A stretch of DNA of 32,886 nt from Microvirga soli (GTDB lineage: Bacteria; Pseudomonadota; Alphaproteobacteria; Rhizobiales; Beijerinckiaceae): NCBI RefSeq assembly GCF_016734765.1, contig NZ_JAERQE010000049.1, forward strand, positions 1 to 32,886. Direction: 5' to 3'. The position numbers were made by a program, and so were the translations under genes. Position 1 is the stretch's first letter. Each line of letters begins with the position of its first letter. Below the pieces are notes generated by a model that ran no database searches, was not told the DNA's origin, and worked only from the letters and a program-made list of their open reading frames with translations. Shown here one piece after another: positions 24,413 through 32,185 of this stretch.

Positions 24413-26056
24413 ATGTTGGTTCAACTCCCGACGCCGTATCCAGACGAACTCCTGTACAGTGTCATTGCACGTTATGCTCGGTATCACGCTCTGGCGTTCA
24501 AGCGTGTTCAAGTGGCACTGTTCGGCCGTGTGGAGCCGCCTCGCGTGGCCCTACCAATGTCTCTTGGCGAATTGGCGACGAGGACGGCTGCGACCTGGGG
24601 AAGGTCGGCTGACGAGATCGCTATAGAGTTGACGCTCTTTCCTTACTATGGGTGCTGGGCGGGTGCGAAGAGATCCGGCAACTGTCTTGAGCTCATGAGA
24701 AGCGGTCGAGGTAGTGCATTTCGCAGCATCGGTGCGACAACCCCATCCTCCATGCCGAGACACGATCTCATGTTTTGTCCGGAATGTAGGAGTATTGACT
24801 TGTCTACCTATCGAGAAACCTATTGGCGCCGGTGCCACCAGCTTCCGGGAGTTCTCGTTTGCGCAGAACATGAGTGTCACCTTGCGCGTGGTGAGTCTCG
24901 CACCCAAGCACATCGCTATTTTGACGCCACGGATCACACACATACGGTTGCATCATCGCGCCTACGGGCCTCGGAGCCTGATACGTTAGCTCTGATCGCG
25001 ATTGCAAGGAGGTCTCGAGATATTCTTCATGGCAATCCTCCGGATTGGGTAGGTGATGACTTTCACTTTGCCTATTCTACGAGATTGGCCGATGCGGGTT
25101 TTTCAGGGGCCAAAAGTCGCGATGTCATCGCAGATATTGGAAGTGCCTTCGAGAAATATGTTGGAGAGGCTCCGCTTAGGTATTTCCTGAGAGGGGTAGA
25201 GGACAAAGGGCACTGGATTCGCGAAATACTTGGGCGACGGAAAGAGAAAACATGCCATCCTCTTCGCCACATACTGTTCCAGCTCTTTCTTGAAACATTC
25301 CCAAGTACTCCCTCGCGAGATGTTCGCTTTGCCGCTGGCCCTTGGAAATGTCCTAACAAGTACTTTCAACATGAGGATCTCTTTCCGATTAAGGGCGCTT
25401 TGAGCAAAGCCCGCCGCGATGGAGTCCGTTCAGTATCGGCTCGGTGCTCGTGCGGCATGCGTTTTACGTTTTCCCGGTGCGACGAATCAGACCCAAGGCT
25501 TCCTGTTATAAGAACGGTTCGCAGTTTCGCTCCAACTTGGGCAGGAGAAATTAATAGAATGAAAGCATCAGGGATCAGCGTTCTGGTAATTTGTAAGCAG
25601 ATGAAACTTCCTTTTAACGCCGTGAAGCATCTCTCCAAGGAGGAAGTTAGCCAAGATTGGCTGCGGGAACGCCAAGCAGATCTGCGCAAACGTTGGAGCA
25701 AGTGCTTGATGGAGGCTCCAAATCGGAGCTGGGCTTATGCCCACAGTAAAAATCGGTCATTATACAGAGATTTGAAAACATTCGACCGCAAATGGATTGA
25801 GTCGAATAGACCAATGCGTGGAAGGCCTGCCTGTCTGACCAAAAATGAATGGCGCCTCAGGGATAATGAATATTCGAAGCTATTGAGGAATACTGTACGC
25901 GCGCTACGGAAAGATATGGTGGGTGGCTCACTATCGGCCAATCGAATTATCAGTGCAGCGAATTTGAAACCGTGGCTGTACAGAAAGCTTGACTGTTTGC
26001 CGAAATGTCGGCGGCTGCTGGCGCCCATACTAAGAAGCCGACGCCGGAAGATGTGA
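24413..26056 (+). CDS. tnsD: TnsD/TniQ-family target selector
   Basis: A 547-residue DNA-binding protein that recognises a chromosomal attachment site and recruits TnsC. The TniQ domain is N-terminal (LPTPYPDELLYSVIARYARY at 5-24), with the zinc finger around C122, C125, H142, C150 and H153 (HQLPGVLVC in its middle). A second Cys cluster, CPN and later CSCG, lies near residue 310-350 as in TnsD. The long helical C-terminus (SWAYAHSKNRSLYRDL) is the TnsD part missing from short TniQ proteins. Because the element sits inside comM, the target sequence is predicted to be in comM. Gap to tnsC is 58 bp. Confidence 0.88.
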   Translation: MLVQLPTPYPDELLYSVIARYARYHALAFKRVQVALFGRVEPPRVALPMSLGELATRTAATWGRSADEIAIELTLFPYYGCWAGAKRSGNCLELMRSGRGSAFRSIGATTPSSMPRHDLMFCPECRSIDLSTYRETYWRRCHQLPGVLVCAEHECHLARGESRTQAHRYFDATDHTHTVASSRLRASEPDTLALIAIARRSRDILHGNPPDWVGDDFHFAYSTRLADAGFSGAKSRDVIADIGSAFEKYVGEAPLRYFLRGVEDKGHWIREILGRRKEKTCHPLRHILFQLFLETFPSTPSRDVRFAAGPWKCPNKYFQHEDLFPIKGALSKARRDGVRSVSARCSCGMRFTFSRCDESDPRLPVIRTVRSFAPTWAGEINRMKASGISVLVICKQMKLPFNAVKHLSKEEVSQDWLRERQADLRKRWSKCLMEAPNRSWAYAHSKNRSLYRDLKTFDRKWIESNRPMRGRPACLTKNEWRLRDNEYSKLLRNTVRALRKDMVGGSLSANRIISAANLKPWLYRKLDCLPKCRRLLAPILRSRRRKM

Positions 26057-26187
26057 TTACTTCAAGCTCCGAAGCCACGTGTCTACATGGCATTAGATAA
26101 CATGAGATAACTTGGCTTCTCCGCAATCTCTCGTCGTAAACCTAACGGAATTTGGCAATGAAGGCCTCCTCGTCCGAGATTGCAAAA

Positions 26188-26241
26188 CTTCATTGTAACG
26201 CAAATTCTTTATTGTAATGTAAAATCTTTATTGTCGCTTCA
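26188..26241 (-). repeat. Right transposon end with three 19-bp-spaced TnsB-site-like repeats
   Basis: CTTCATTGT at 26188, CTTTATTGT at 26207 and CTTTATTGT at 26226 recur at exact 19-bp intervals. Read inward on the other strand the end is TGAAGCGACAATAAAG with repeats of type ACAATRAAGANTTT. TG at the terminus fits Tn7-type ends. The boundary is taken as 26241, which makes TACCG (26242-26246) the candidate 5-bp target duplication; ACCGA, one base on, cannot be excluded without the left junction. Confidence 0.75.
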
Positions 26242-26928
26242 TACCGACCGGGAGAGGCTTCGCTTGCCCATCATGGCGTTCTCTTTCTCGATGAGCTGCC
26301 GGAATTCCAGCCTCAGGTTCTGGATTCCCTGCGGCAGCCGATCGAGGCAGGCGAGATCCTGATCGCCAGGGCCAATCACCGGGTCACCTATCCTGCCCGC
26401 TTCCAACTCGTCGCCGCCATGAACCCCTGCCGCTGCGGGCAGGCCACGGAGCCTGGCTATGTCTGCCGCCGCCAGCCGAACGAGCGCTGCATCGCACAGT
26501 ACCAGGCGCGGCTCTCGGGCCCGCTCCTCGACCGCATCGACCTGTCCATCGACGTGCCAGCCGTCACGGCCGCCGACCTGATCCTGCCGGCTCCCTCCGA
26601 GGGCTCCGCCGAGGTGGCGGCGCGGGTGGCAGCAGCGCGGGAGCGACAAACAAAGCGTTATGCAGCCCTGAGGCTCGACGGCGTGACCACCAACGCCGCC
26701 TGCCCACCGGCCCTGCTGGAGGACGTGGCGCAGCCCGATCCGGAGGGCCTGTCCCTGATCCGAGATGCGGCCAATGCCATGCGCCTCTCGGCTCGTGGCT
26801 TCCACCGGGTGCTGAAGGTGGGCCGCACCCTGGCCGATCTCGACGGCGAGGAACGGGTGCGTCGCATCCATGTGGCCGAGGCCCTCTCCTATCGGGCTCA
26901 CACGGACCGACGCCCCGCCGCCGCGTGA
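26242..26928 (+). pseudogene. comM: 3' half of comM, cut by the Tn7-like element
   Basis: Codons from 26245 read RPGEASLAHHGVLFLDELPE and continue uninterrupted to the stop at 26928. This is the C-terminal ~228 residues of the ~510-residue ComM/YifB Mg-chelatase-like AAA+ protein, a helicase that helps branch migration during natural transformation. Visible parts are Walker B (VLFLDELPE), ANHRVTYPARFQLVAAMNPCRCG, the arginine-rich SGPLLDRIDL and the C-terminal Mg-chelatase domain with LSARGFHRVLKVGRT. The N-terminal Lon-like domain and Walker A are missing and no start codon precedes the fragment, so it is inactive. The 5' half is not in this window. Confidence 0.92.
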
Positions 26929-27106
26929 GGGAAGGACAAAAATCCCGTCACTCCGGCTCGTGAATCCCTGGATGGGCCCGACATTTTCCACCGGAACAGA
27001 TTTGTTTTCTGTCACAAAACAGTGTGGAACGGGTTCTATGTCATGACGGGAGCGGAGCGGCGCCAAATATGGCCCGCCGCCGCAGAGACGGTTCTGTGGG
27101 GCAGCA

Positions 27107-28036
27107 ATGAGCGATTATCTTTCGAACCATGAAGCGGCTGGCTCCGCTCCTATCGGTTTGCGTCCTGACGGTTTCAAGTTCATGCCCGGCGGTGACAGGT
27201 TCGTTCGCCACTATGGCAGCCTCGATCCGGTTCTCGGCCGGATCGGCTCCCTCGAGGTTCGTCTCGCAACCACCACCAAAGAGATTCGGCGCGCCCAACG
27301 TCTGCGCTTCAAGGTGTTCTACGAGGAGATGTCCGCTTCGCCCAGCGGCGCGGCCCTCATCTCCCGCCGCGACGTGGACGAATATGACCGGATCTGCGAC
27401 CACATCCTCGTCCTCGATCATGACGTGAAGGCCAAGCCCTTCCGCCCGGCCAAGCCCAAGGTAGTGGGCACCTACCGGCTGCTCCGCCAGGACATGGCCG
27501 AGCGTCACAGCGGGTTCTACACGCGGGGCGAATACGATATCGCACCACTCCTGAAGGCGCATCCCGGCCTGCGCTTCCTGGAGCTCGGGCGCTCCTGCGT
27601 GCTCAAGCCCTACCGCAACAAGCGCACGGTCGAATTGCTGTGGCACGGGATCTGGGCCTACGTGCTCCATCACCGCATAGACGTGATGATGGGCTGCGCC
27701 AGCCTGGAGGGCACGAACCCGCGGGCGCTGGCGCTCCCTTTAAGCTTCCTGCACCACTACGCCGCCTCGCCTGCCGCGTGGCAGGCCAGCGCCCTGCCGG
27801 AACGCTTCACCCCCATGGATATCCTGCCTAAAGACGCCATCGACCCGAAGGCTGCCCTTCACGCGCTGCCGCCCCTGATCAAGGGCTATCTGCGCGTCGG
27901 TGCGACCTTCGGCACAGGCGCGGTAATCGACCGGCAGTTCGGCACCACCGACGTGCTCGTGGTGCTGCCCGTCTCGGCGATCAATCCGCGCTACATCGAT
28001 CATTTCGGCCCGACCGCAAACCGCCACGCCGCCTGA
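27107..28036 (+). CDS. olsB: GNAT-family acyltransferase, OlsB-like (ornithine N-acyltransferase)
   Basis: A 309-residue cytosolic acyltransferase. The region LEVRLATTTKEIRRAQRLRF, then FYEEMSA, is typical of the OlsB/autoinducer-synthase-like GNAT group. Further conserved parts are RDVDEYDRICDHILVLD, VVGTYRLLRQDMA and FLELGRSCVLKPYRNKRTVELLW. OlsB transfers a 3-hydroxyacyl group from acyl-ACP to ornithine, the first step of ornithine lipid synthesis. OlsA is not adjacent. The start has only a weak Shine-Dalgarno sequence (GGGGCAGCA). The gene converges on queG with five bases between stop codons. Specificity for ornithine is inferred from the family. Confidence 0.8.
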   Translation: MSDYLSNHEAAGSAPIGLRPDGFKFMPGGDRFVRHYGSLDPVLGRIGSLEVRLATTTKEIRRAQRLRFKVFYEEMSASPSGAALISRRDVDEYDRICDHILVLDHDVKAKPFRPAKPKVVGTYRLLRQDMAERHSGFYTRGEYDIAPLLKAHPGLRFLELGRSCVLKPYRNKRTVELLWHGIWAYVLHHRIDVMMGCASLEGTNPRALALPLSFLHHYAASPAAWQASALPERFTPMDILPKDAIDPKAALHALPPLIKGYLRVGATFGTGAVIDRQFGTTDVLVVLPVSAINPRYIDHFGPTANRHAA

Positions 28037-28041
28037 GCGGA

Positions 28042-29190
28042 TCAGGCCACGGCCTCGATCCGTGCCGCCATCGCCCGGCGCCATTCCTCGCGCACATCCG
28101 GGTCGCCTTCCCGATCTATCCGGTCCGCGGCATGACGCGCCATCGCGTCGGGCGGCAGCAAACGGCCGAGCGCCCAGACCGCCATGGCACGCACCAGCGG
28201 CGAGGCGTCGTCCAGCAGACGCTCCACCTCTTCGGCAAGACCTGCATCGCCCGAGTTGCCGATGGCGATCAGCACGTTGCGGATGAACCGATCACGGCCC
28301 GTACGCTTGATGGGCGTACCGGCAAAGCGGGTGCGGAAAGCGGGATCGTCCAGGCGGGCGAGATCCGCCAGCGGCAGGAGGGCGAGATCCTCCCGCTGCA
28401 CGAGCCGCGCTTCGCGCCCAGCCTGCGCGAACTTGTTCCAGGGGCACACCGCCAGGCAATCGTCGCAGCCGAAGATGCGGTTGCCGATCCCGGGGCGCAG
28501 CTCTTCGGGAATATGTCCCTTATGCTCGATGGTGAGATACGAGATGCAGCGTCTGGCATCGAGCTGGTAGGGCGCGGGAAAGGCGTTGGTCGGGCAGACG
28601 TCGAGGCAGCGGCGGCAGGAGCCGCAATGATTGCGCTCCGGCGCGTCGGCGGGCAGTTCCGCCGTGGTAAAGATGGCGCCTAAGAAAAGCCAGTTGCCGA
28701 ACTCGCGCGAGACGACCACCGTGTGCTTGCCCTGGAAGCCGAGGCCCGCCGCTTCCGCGAGCGGCTTTTCCATCACGGGCGCCGTGTCGACGAACACCTT
28801 CACGTCGGACGAGGCTTTTGAGGCGAGGAAGCCCGCCGCCTCCTTCAGCTTGCCCTTGATCACGTCGTGGTAATCACGGTTGCGAGCATAGACCGAGATA
28901 TAGCCGCTGTCCTTGTGCGCAAGTTCCGCGAGAGGATTCTCGGCCGGGCCGTAGTTCAGCCCGAGCAGGATGACGCTGCGCACCTCCGGCCAGAGGGCGC
29001 GGGGATCGGCACGGCGCTCTGCCGTGTCCGCCATCCACTCCATGGAGCCGTGATGACCGGCCTCGAGCCAGGCCTGAAGGCGCTCCGGCGCGAGCGGGAT
29101 CGCATCCGGGCGGGCAATACGGACGGTGTCGAAGCCGAGCGCCATGGCGCGCTCGACGAAAGTGCGTTTCAGCGCCTCGCTGGCTTTCAC
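28042..29190 (-). CDS. queG: Epoxyqueuosine reductase
   Basis: A 382-residue cobalamin- and iron-sulfur-dependent enzyme making queuosine in tRNA from epoxyqueuosine. The N-terminal cobalamin-binding domain contains the catalytic Asp D135 (VFVDTAPVMEK). Two 4Fe-4S clusters are marked by C189, C192, C195, C199 (CGSCRRCLDVCP) and by C215, C242, C245, C249 (GCDDCLAVCPWNKF). A C-terminal HEAT-like region follows (NVLIAIGNSGDAGLAEEVER). The GTG at 29190 is chosen because homologous sequence starts there (KASEALKRTFVERAMALGFD). The open frame upstream runs antisense-like through the glutathione transferase gene. It follows that gene by 53 bp. Confidence 0.92.
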   Translation of the reverse strand: MKASEALKRTFVERAMALGFDTVRIARPDAIPLAPERLQAWLEAGHHGSMEWMADTAERRADPRALWPEVRSVILLGLNYGPAENPLAELAHKDSGYISVYARNRDYHDVIKGKLKEAAGFLASKASSDVKVFVDTAPVMEKPLAEAAGLGFQGKHTVVVSREFGNWLFLGAIFTTAELPADAPERNHCGSCRRCLDVCPTNAFPAPYQLDARRCISYLTIEHKGHIPEELRPGIGNRIFGCDDCLAVCPWNKFAQAGREARLVQREDLALLPLADLARLDDPAFRTRFAGTPIKRTGRDRFIRNVLIAIGNSGDAGLAEEVERLLDDASPLVRAMAVWALGRLLPPDAMARHAADRIDREGDPDVREEWRRAMAARIEAVA

Positions 29191-29243
29191 ATTTGCCGCA
29201 TGATCCGGGCGGACAACCGGTTCCCACTTGTCCTGATCATGCT

Positions 29244-29936
29244 CTAGAAGTCCAGATTGTCGTAATGATCCGCTGGCGCCATGCCCGGCACCCGGTCCGC
29301 CAGGAGCGCGCGAAAGGACGGCCGGGACTTGATCCTGGCGTACCAAAGCTTCGCTGTCTCGTCCTCGTTCCATGGCACGTCGCCGAGATAATCCACCACC
29401 GACAAATGGGCCGCCGCCGCCAGATCCGCATAGGTCATCTGGTCGCCGGCAAGCCAATTCCGTTTTGAGATCAGAAAACCGATATATTTGAGATGGTATC
29501 GCACATTGGTCTGGGCCGCGCGAATCGCACCCATGTCCGGCGGACCGCCCCCCAATTCGCCGGGTGTGAACCGCTTATAGATCTTTTCTGTGGCAAGGTA
29601 ATCCGACACCTCGCCGTGAAACTTGACCAGGAACCAGTCGAGCAGGCGGCGCACCTCGACCCGCCCGGCAAGCTCCCTTGGCAGGAAGCGGCGATCCCGA
29701 AGCTCGTCCCCCCTGGTCTCGTCCAGGTATTCCGCAATGCCCATGGGGCCGGGCACCGCGAGCCCGTTGTCGTCGACGAAGAGCGGGAGGTTGCCGGCCG
29801 GGTTGATCTCCAGATACGGGATGCGCCGGTCCCACGGCTTCTCCTCGACCACGTCCGGCTCAAGGCCAAGCTCCGCCAGAATAAGGCGCGCGAACCGCGA
29901 CTGCGGGCAAAAGGGATAGGAATGCAGGATAGCCAT
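29244..29936 (-). CDS. Glutathione S-transferase family protein
   Basis: A 230-residue two-domain protein. The thioredoxin-like N-terminal domain begins ILHSYPFCPQSRFARLILAE, with the glutathione-site motif INPAGNLPLFVDDNG, then the helical C-terminal domain (LAGDQMTYADLAAAAHLSVV with the conserved N-capping Asp). The probable active-site residue is Ser or Cys in FCPQS. Substrate unknown. It sits just upstream of queG on the same strand and may share its promoter. Confidence 0.88.
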   Translation of the reverse strand: MAILHSYPFCPQSRFARLILAELGLEPDVVEEKPWDRRIPYLEINPAGNLPLFVDDNGLAVPGPMGIAEYLDETRGDELRDRRFLPRELAGRVEVRRLLDWFLVKFHGEVSDYLATEKIYKRFTPGELGGGPPDMGAIRAAQTNVRYHLKYIGFLISKRNWLAGDQMTYADLAAAAHLSVVDYLGDVPWNEDETAKLWYARIKSRPSFRALLADRVPGMAPADHYDNLDF

Positions 29937-30114
29937 GAATCTATGAGAGAGCGAAACAGGCGGCGAGAATAAGGCCGTGCTTCGTTAAGGGTTGGTAAGG
30001 AATATTGGTGAATCTCATGTCTCTGACGCAGAAGGGCCGCGCCATGAGCGCAAACCTTTCTTGACAGACGTGGAAGCGCTCACGCATCTGGCGCCGTTCT
30101 CAGGATTTTCAACG

Positions 30115-30912
30115 ATGTCGCAAATCATCGAGGCGCTCTTTCTCGGCCTCATCGAAGGTCTGACGGAGTTTCTCCCAGTCTCCTCGACCGGCCACCTGCT
30201 CCTCGTCGGCCACTTCCTCGGCTTCGAGTCGACGGGCAAATCCTTCGAGGTGCTGATCCAGCTCGGCGCGATCCTGGCGATCCTGTCCGTCTACTTCAAC
30301 AAGCTCTGGTCGATCGCCAAGGCCCTGCCGCACGACCCCATGGCGCGCCACTTCGTCATCGGCGTGCTGGTGGCCTTCCTGCCCGCGGCCCTGATCGGCG
30401 CCGTGCTGCACGGCTTCATCAAGGAGGTGCTCTTCAACCCCTGGATCGTGTGCGTGACGCTGATCGTCGGCGGCTTCGTGCTGCTCGTGATCGACCGGAT
30501 GCCCCTGGAGGCGACGAAGACCGACGCGACCCGGTTCCCCCTTTCGATGTACCTCAAGATCGGCTTCATCCAATGCGTGGCGATGATCCCGGGCGTGTCG
30601 CGCTCCGGCGCCACCATCGTGGGCGCCATGCTGATGGGGGCATCGAAACGCGCGGCGGCCGAATTCTCGTTCTTCCTCGCCATGCCCACCATGGCGGGCG
30701 CCTTCGCCTATGACCTGTTGAAGAACTACAAGATTCTCTCCGCCGACGATGTCACGATCATCGTGGCGGGATTCATATCGGCCTTCGTGGCGGCCCTGCT
30801 CGTGGTGAAGATGCTGCTCGACTACGTGTCGCGCCACGGCTTCACGCCCTTCGCCTATTGGCGCATCCTCGTTGGCGCCGCAGGTCTCGCGGGTCTCATG
30901 GTCTACGGCTGA
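30115..30912 (+). CDS. uppP: Undecaprenyl-diphosphate phosphatase
   Basis: A 265-residue polytopic inner-membrane enzyme (BacA family) recycling undecaprenyl diphosphate to the monophosphate carrier used for peptidoglycan. The first signature EGLTEFLPVSSTGHL is at residues 14-28, and the second PGVSRSGAT at about 161-169. Both carry the Glu, Ser, His and Arg residues of the active site. About eight membrane helices are evident. The start at 30115 matches the family N-terminus (MSQIIEALFLGLIEGL); the open frame runs 41 codons further upstream but looks non-coding. Confidence 0.93.
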   Translation: MSQIIEALFLGLIEGLTEFLPVSSTGHLLLVGHFLGFESTGKSFEVLIQLGAILAILSVYFNKLWSIAKALPHDPMARHFVIGVLVAFLPAALIGAVLHGFIKEVLFNPWIVCVTLIVGGFVLLVIDRMPLEATKTDATRFPLSMYLKIGFIQCVAMIPGVSRSGATIVGAMLMGASKRAAAEFSFFLAMPTMAGAFAYDLLKNYKILSADDVTIIVAGFISAFVAALLVVKMLLDYVSRHGFTPFAYWRILVGAAGLAGLMVYG

Positions 30913-30915
30913 TCC

Positions 30916-31164
30916 ATGTTGTCGCGCGATGAGTCCCTGGCCGTCACCCTGTCCGTTGCGGTCGCGTTGCTGGTTGCAACAGTCGCAATCCTCTTTGCGA
31001 TGAGCACGGAGCCTCGAGCCGCAAGACAGGACGGCGCGCCGGATGCGACGTGCCTGGAATGGACCGACAGCTGCGTCGTCTGCCGCCGCGCATCCCAGGG
31101 GCTCGCCTGCTCGACGCCGGGGATCGCCTGCACGCCGTCTGCGCCGCGCTGCCTGCGGCGGTAA
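30916..31164 (+). CDS. Small membrane-anchored Cys-rich protein
   Basis: An 82-residue protein starting 3 bases after uppP, so very probably co-transcribed. A single hydrophobic helix (about 9-28, LAVTLSVAVALLVATVAILF) is followed by a presumably periplasmic region with six cysteines (CLEWTDSCVVCRR, ACSTPGIAC, then a last RC). The Cys pattern suggests disulfides or metal binding. I do not recognise a family. GC-rich DNA leaves some doubt that it is a gene, but position and composition favour it. Confidence 0.6.
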   Translation: MLSRDESLAVTLSVAVALLVATVAILFAMSTEPRAARQDGAPDATCLEWTDSCVVCRRASQGLACSTPGIACTPSAPRCLRR

Positions 31165-31174
31165 AACATCCCGA

Positions 31175-31400
31175 CGTCATCCCGGACGAAGCGCAGCGCA
31201 GATCCGGGATCGTGTGCAGAATATGGCTCCCTTTCCCTCCCCCTTGTGGGGAGGGATCAAGGGTGGGGGTGTGAGCGATAGCCCATGAAGGTCAGGCGCC
31301 GACACCCCCACCTCCAACTCCTCCCCACAAGGGGGAGGAGGGCTCTAGCGCCGCACTCTTCCAACGATCCCGGGTTCTGCTCCGCAGCCCCGGGATGACG
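31175..31400. repeat. Nested intergenic palindromic repeats
   Basis: Three nested inverted pairs fill the gap between the Cys-rich gene and nth. The outer arms are CGTCATCCCGG (31175-31185) and its complement ending at 31400. The next pair is CCTCCCCCTTGTGGGGAGG (31236-31254) with its 19-bp complement at 31320-31338. The inner pair is GTGGGGGTGT (31263-31272) with its complement at 31302-31311. Such motifs recur between genes in many Hyphomicrobiales genomes. It looks like one repeat family inserted within another and may act as a transcription terminator for both flanking genes. Confidence 0.8.
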
Positions 31401-31421
31401 ATGTTGCTACGATGGTTGGTC

Positions 31422-32165
31422 TTACGGAATCGTCTTGTCCGGATAGCGGCACAGGTCGTTCACCGGGCAGCGCCAGCATTCGGGCTTGCGCGCCTTGCAG
31501 ATGTAGCGGCCGTGCAGGATCAGCCAGTGATGGGCGTGGAGCCGGTACTCGTCCGGGATCAGCTTCTCGAGCGCAACCTGCGTGTCGAGCGGCGTCTTGG
31601 TGATGGCGAGCGGCAGGCGGTTGGTGACGCGGAAGATATGCGTGTCGACCGCCACCCGCGGATCCCCAAAGGCGATGTTGACCACGACGCTCGCGGTCTT
31701 GCGCCCGACCCCCGGCAGGGTCTCCAGGACCTCGACGGAGTTGGGCACCCCGCCGTCGAATTCCTCCACGAGGCGCCGGGCCATGGCGATCACGTTCTTC
31801 GCCTTGGTGTTGAAGAAGTTCAGGGTCTTGATGTGCTGGCGCAGGCCTTCCTCGCCCAGGTCCAGCATCCTCTGCGGCGTGTCGGCGACGGGAAACAGGT
31901 TCTTCGTCGCCTTGTTGACGCCCACGTCCGTGGCCTGCGCCGAGAGCGTCACGGCCACCAGCAGCGTATACGGGTTCGTGTAATCGAGCTCGCCCTTGGG
32001 TTCCGGATTGGCCGCGTGCCAGCGGCGGAAGATCTCGACCATGGTCGCCCGGTCGACCGGCTTCGGCACGCGGGAGCGCACGGCCCTGCCGACGGCTTTC
32101 GCCGGGACGGCAGGTTTCTGTTTCGGCTTTGAGCTGCGGCGGGTTGGCGGCTTCAGATCGGACAT
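31422..32165 (-). CDS. nth: Endonuclease III (DNA glycosylase/AP lyase)
   Basis: A 247-residue base-excision repair enzyme removing oxidised pyrimidines. The helix-hairpin-helix LPGVGRKTASVVVN is at about 150-163 with catalytic Lys K156, and catalytic Asp D174 is in AVDTHIFRV. The 4Fe-4S ligands C223, C230, C233 and C239 have the canonical C-X6-C-X2-C-X5-C spacing. A basic, proline-rich N-terminal extension of about 40 residues precedes the core. The ATG is only 20 bp from the divergent DUF2244 start. Its 3' end faces the palindromic repeat block. Confidence 0.93.
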   Translation of the reverse strand: MSDLKPPTRRSSKPKQKPAVPAKAVGRAVRSRVPKPVDRATMVEIFRRWHAANPEPKGELDYTNPYTLLVAVTLSAQATDVGVNKATKNLFPVADTPQRMLDLGEEGLRQHIKTLNFFNTKAKNVIAMARRLVEEFDGGVPNSVEVLETLPGVGRKTASVVVNIAFGDPRVAVDTHIFRVTNRLPLAITKTPLDTQVALEKLIPDEYRLHAHHWLILHGRYICKARKPECWRCPVNDLCRYPDKTIP

Positions 32166-32185
32166 TCGTGCGTTATACTTATGCT

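Larger units (their letters stand above)
19767..26241 (+). mobile_element. Tn7-like transposon: transposition module and right end in comM
   Basis: Four adjacent co-directional genes, TnsA, TnsB, TnsC and TnsD/TniQ, are followed by a 185-bp right end with three 19-bp-spaced repeats. The DNA then switches at about 26,241 into the interior of comM. The module is visibly more A/T-rich than its neighbours and uses different codons. No tnsE, no Cas gene and no CRISPR array is present, so this is a TnsABC + TnsD pathway element, not a CRISPR-associated transposon. The left end was not found in the window. The start given here is only that of tnsA; the element must extend further left. Confidence 0.85.

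Noticed and set aside
18968..26241. Possible CRISPR-associated transposon
   Set aside because: No cas genes and no CRISPR-like direct repeats were seen near the tns genes. The selector is a full-length TnsD-like protein, not a short CAST-type TniQ.
27003..27021. TGTTTT-N7-AAAACA dyad upstream of the OlsB-like gene
   Set aside because: Short A/T-rich dyad without a known operator match; likely by chance, although a regulator site cannot be excluded.
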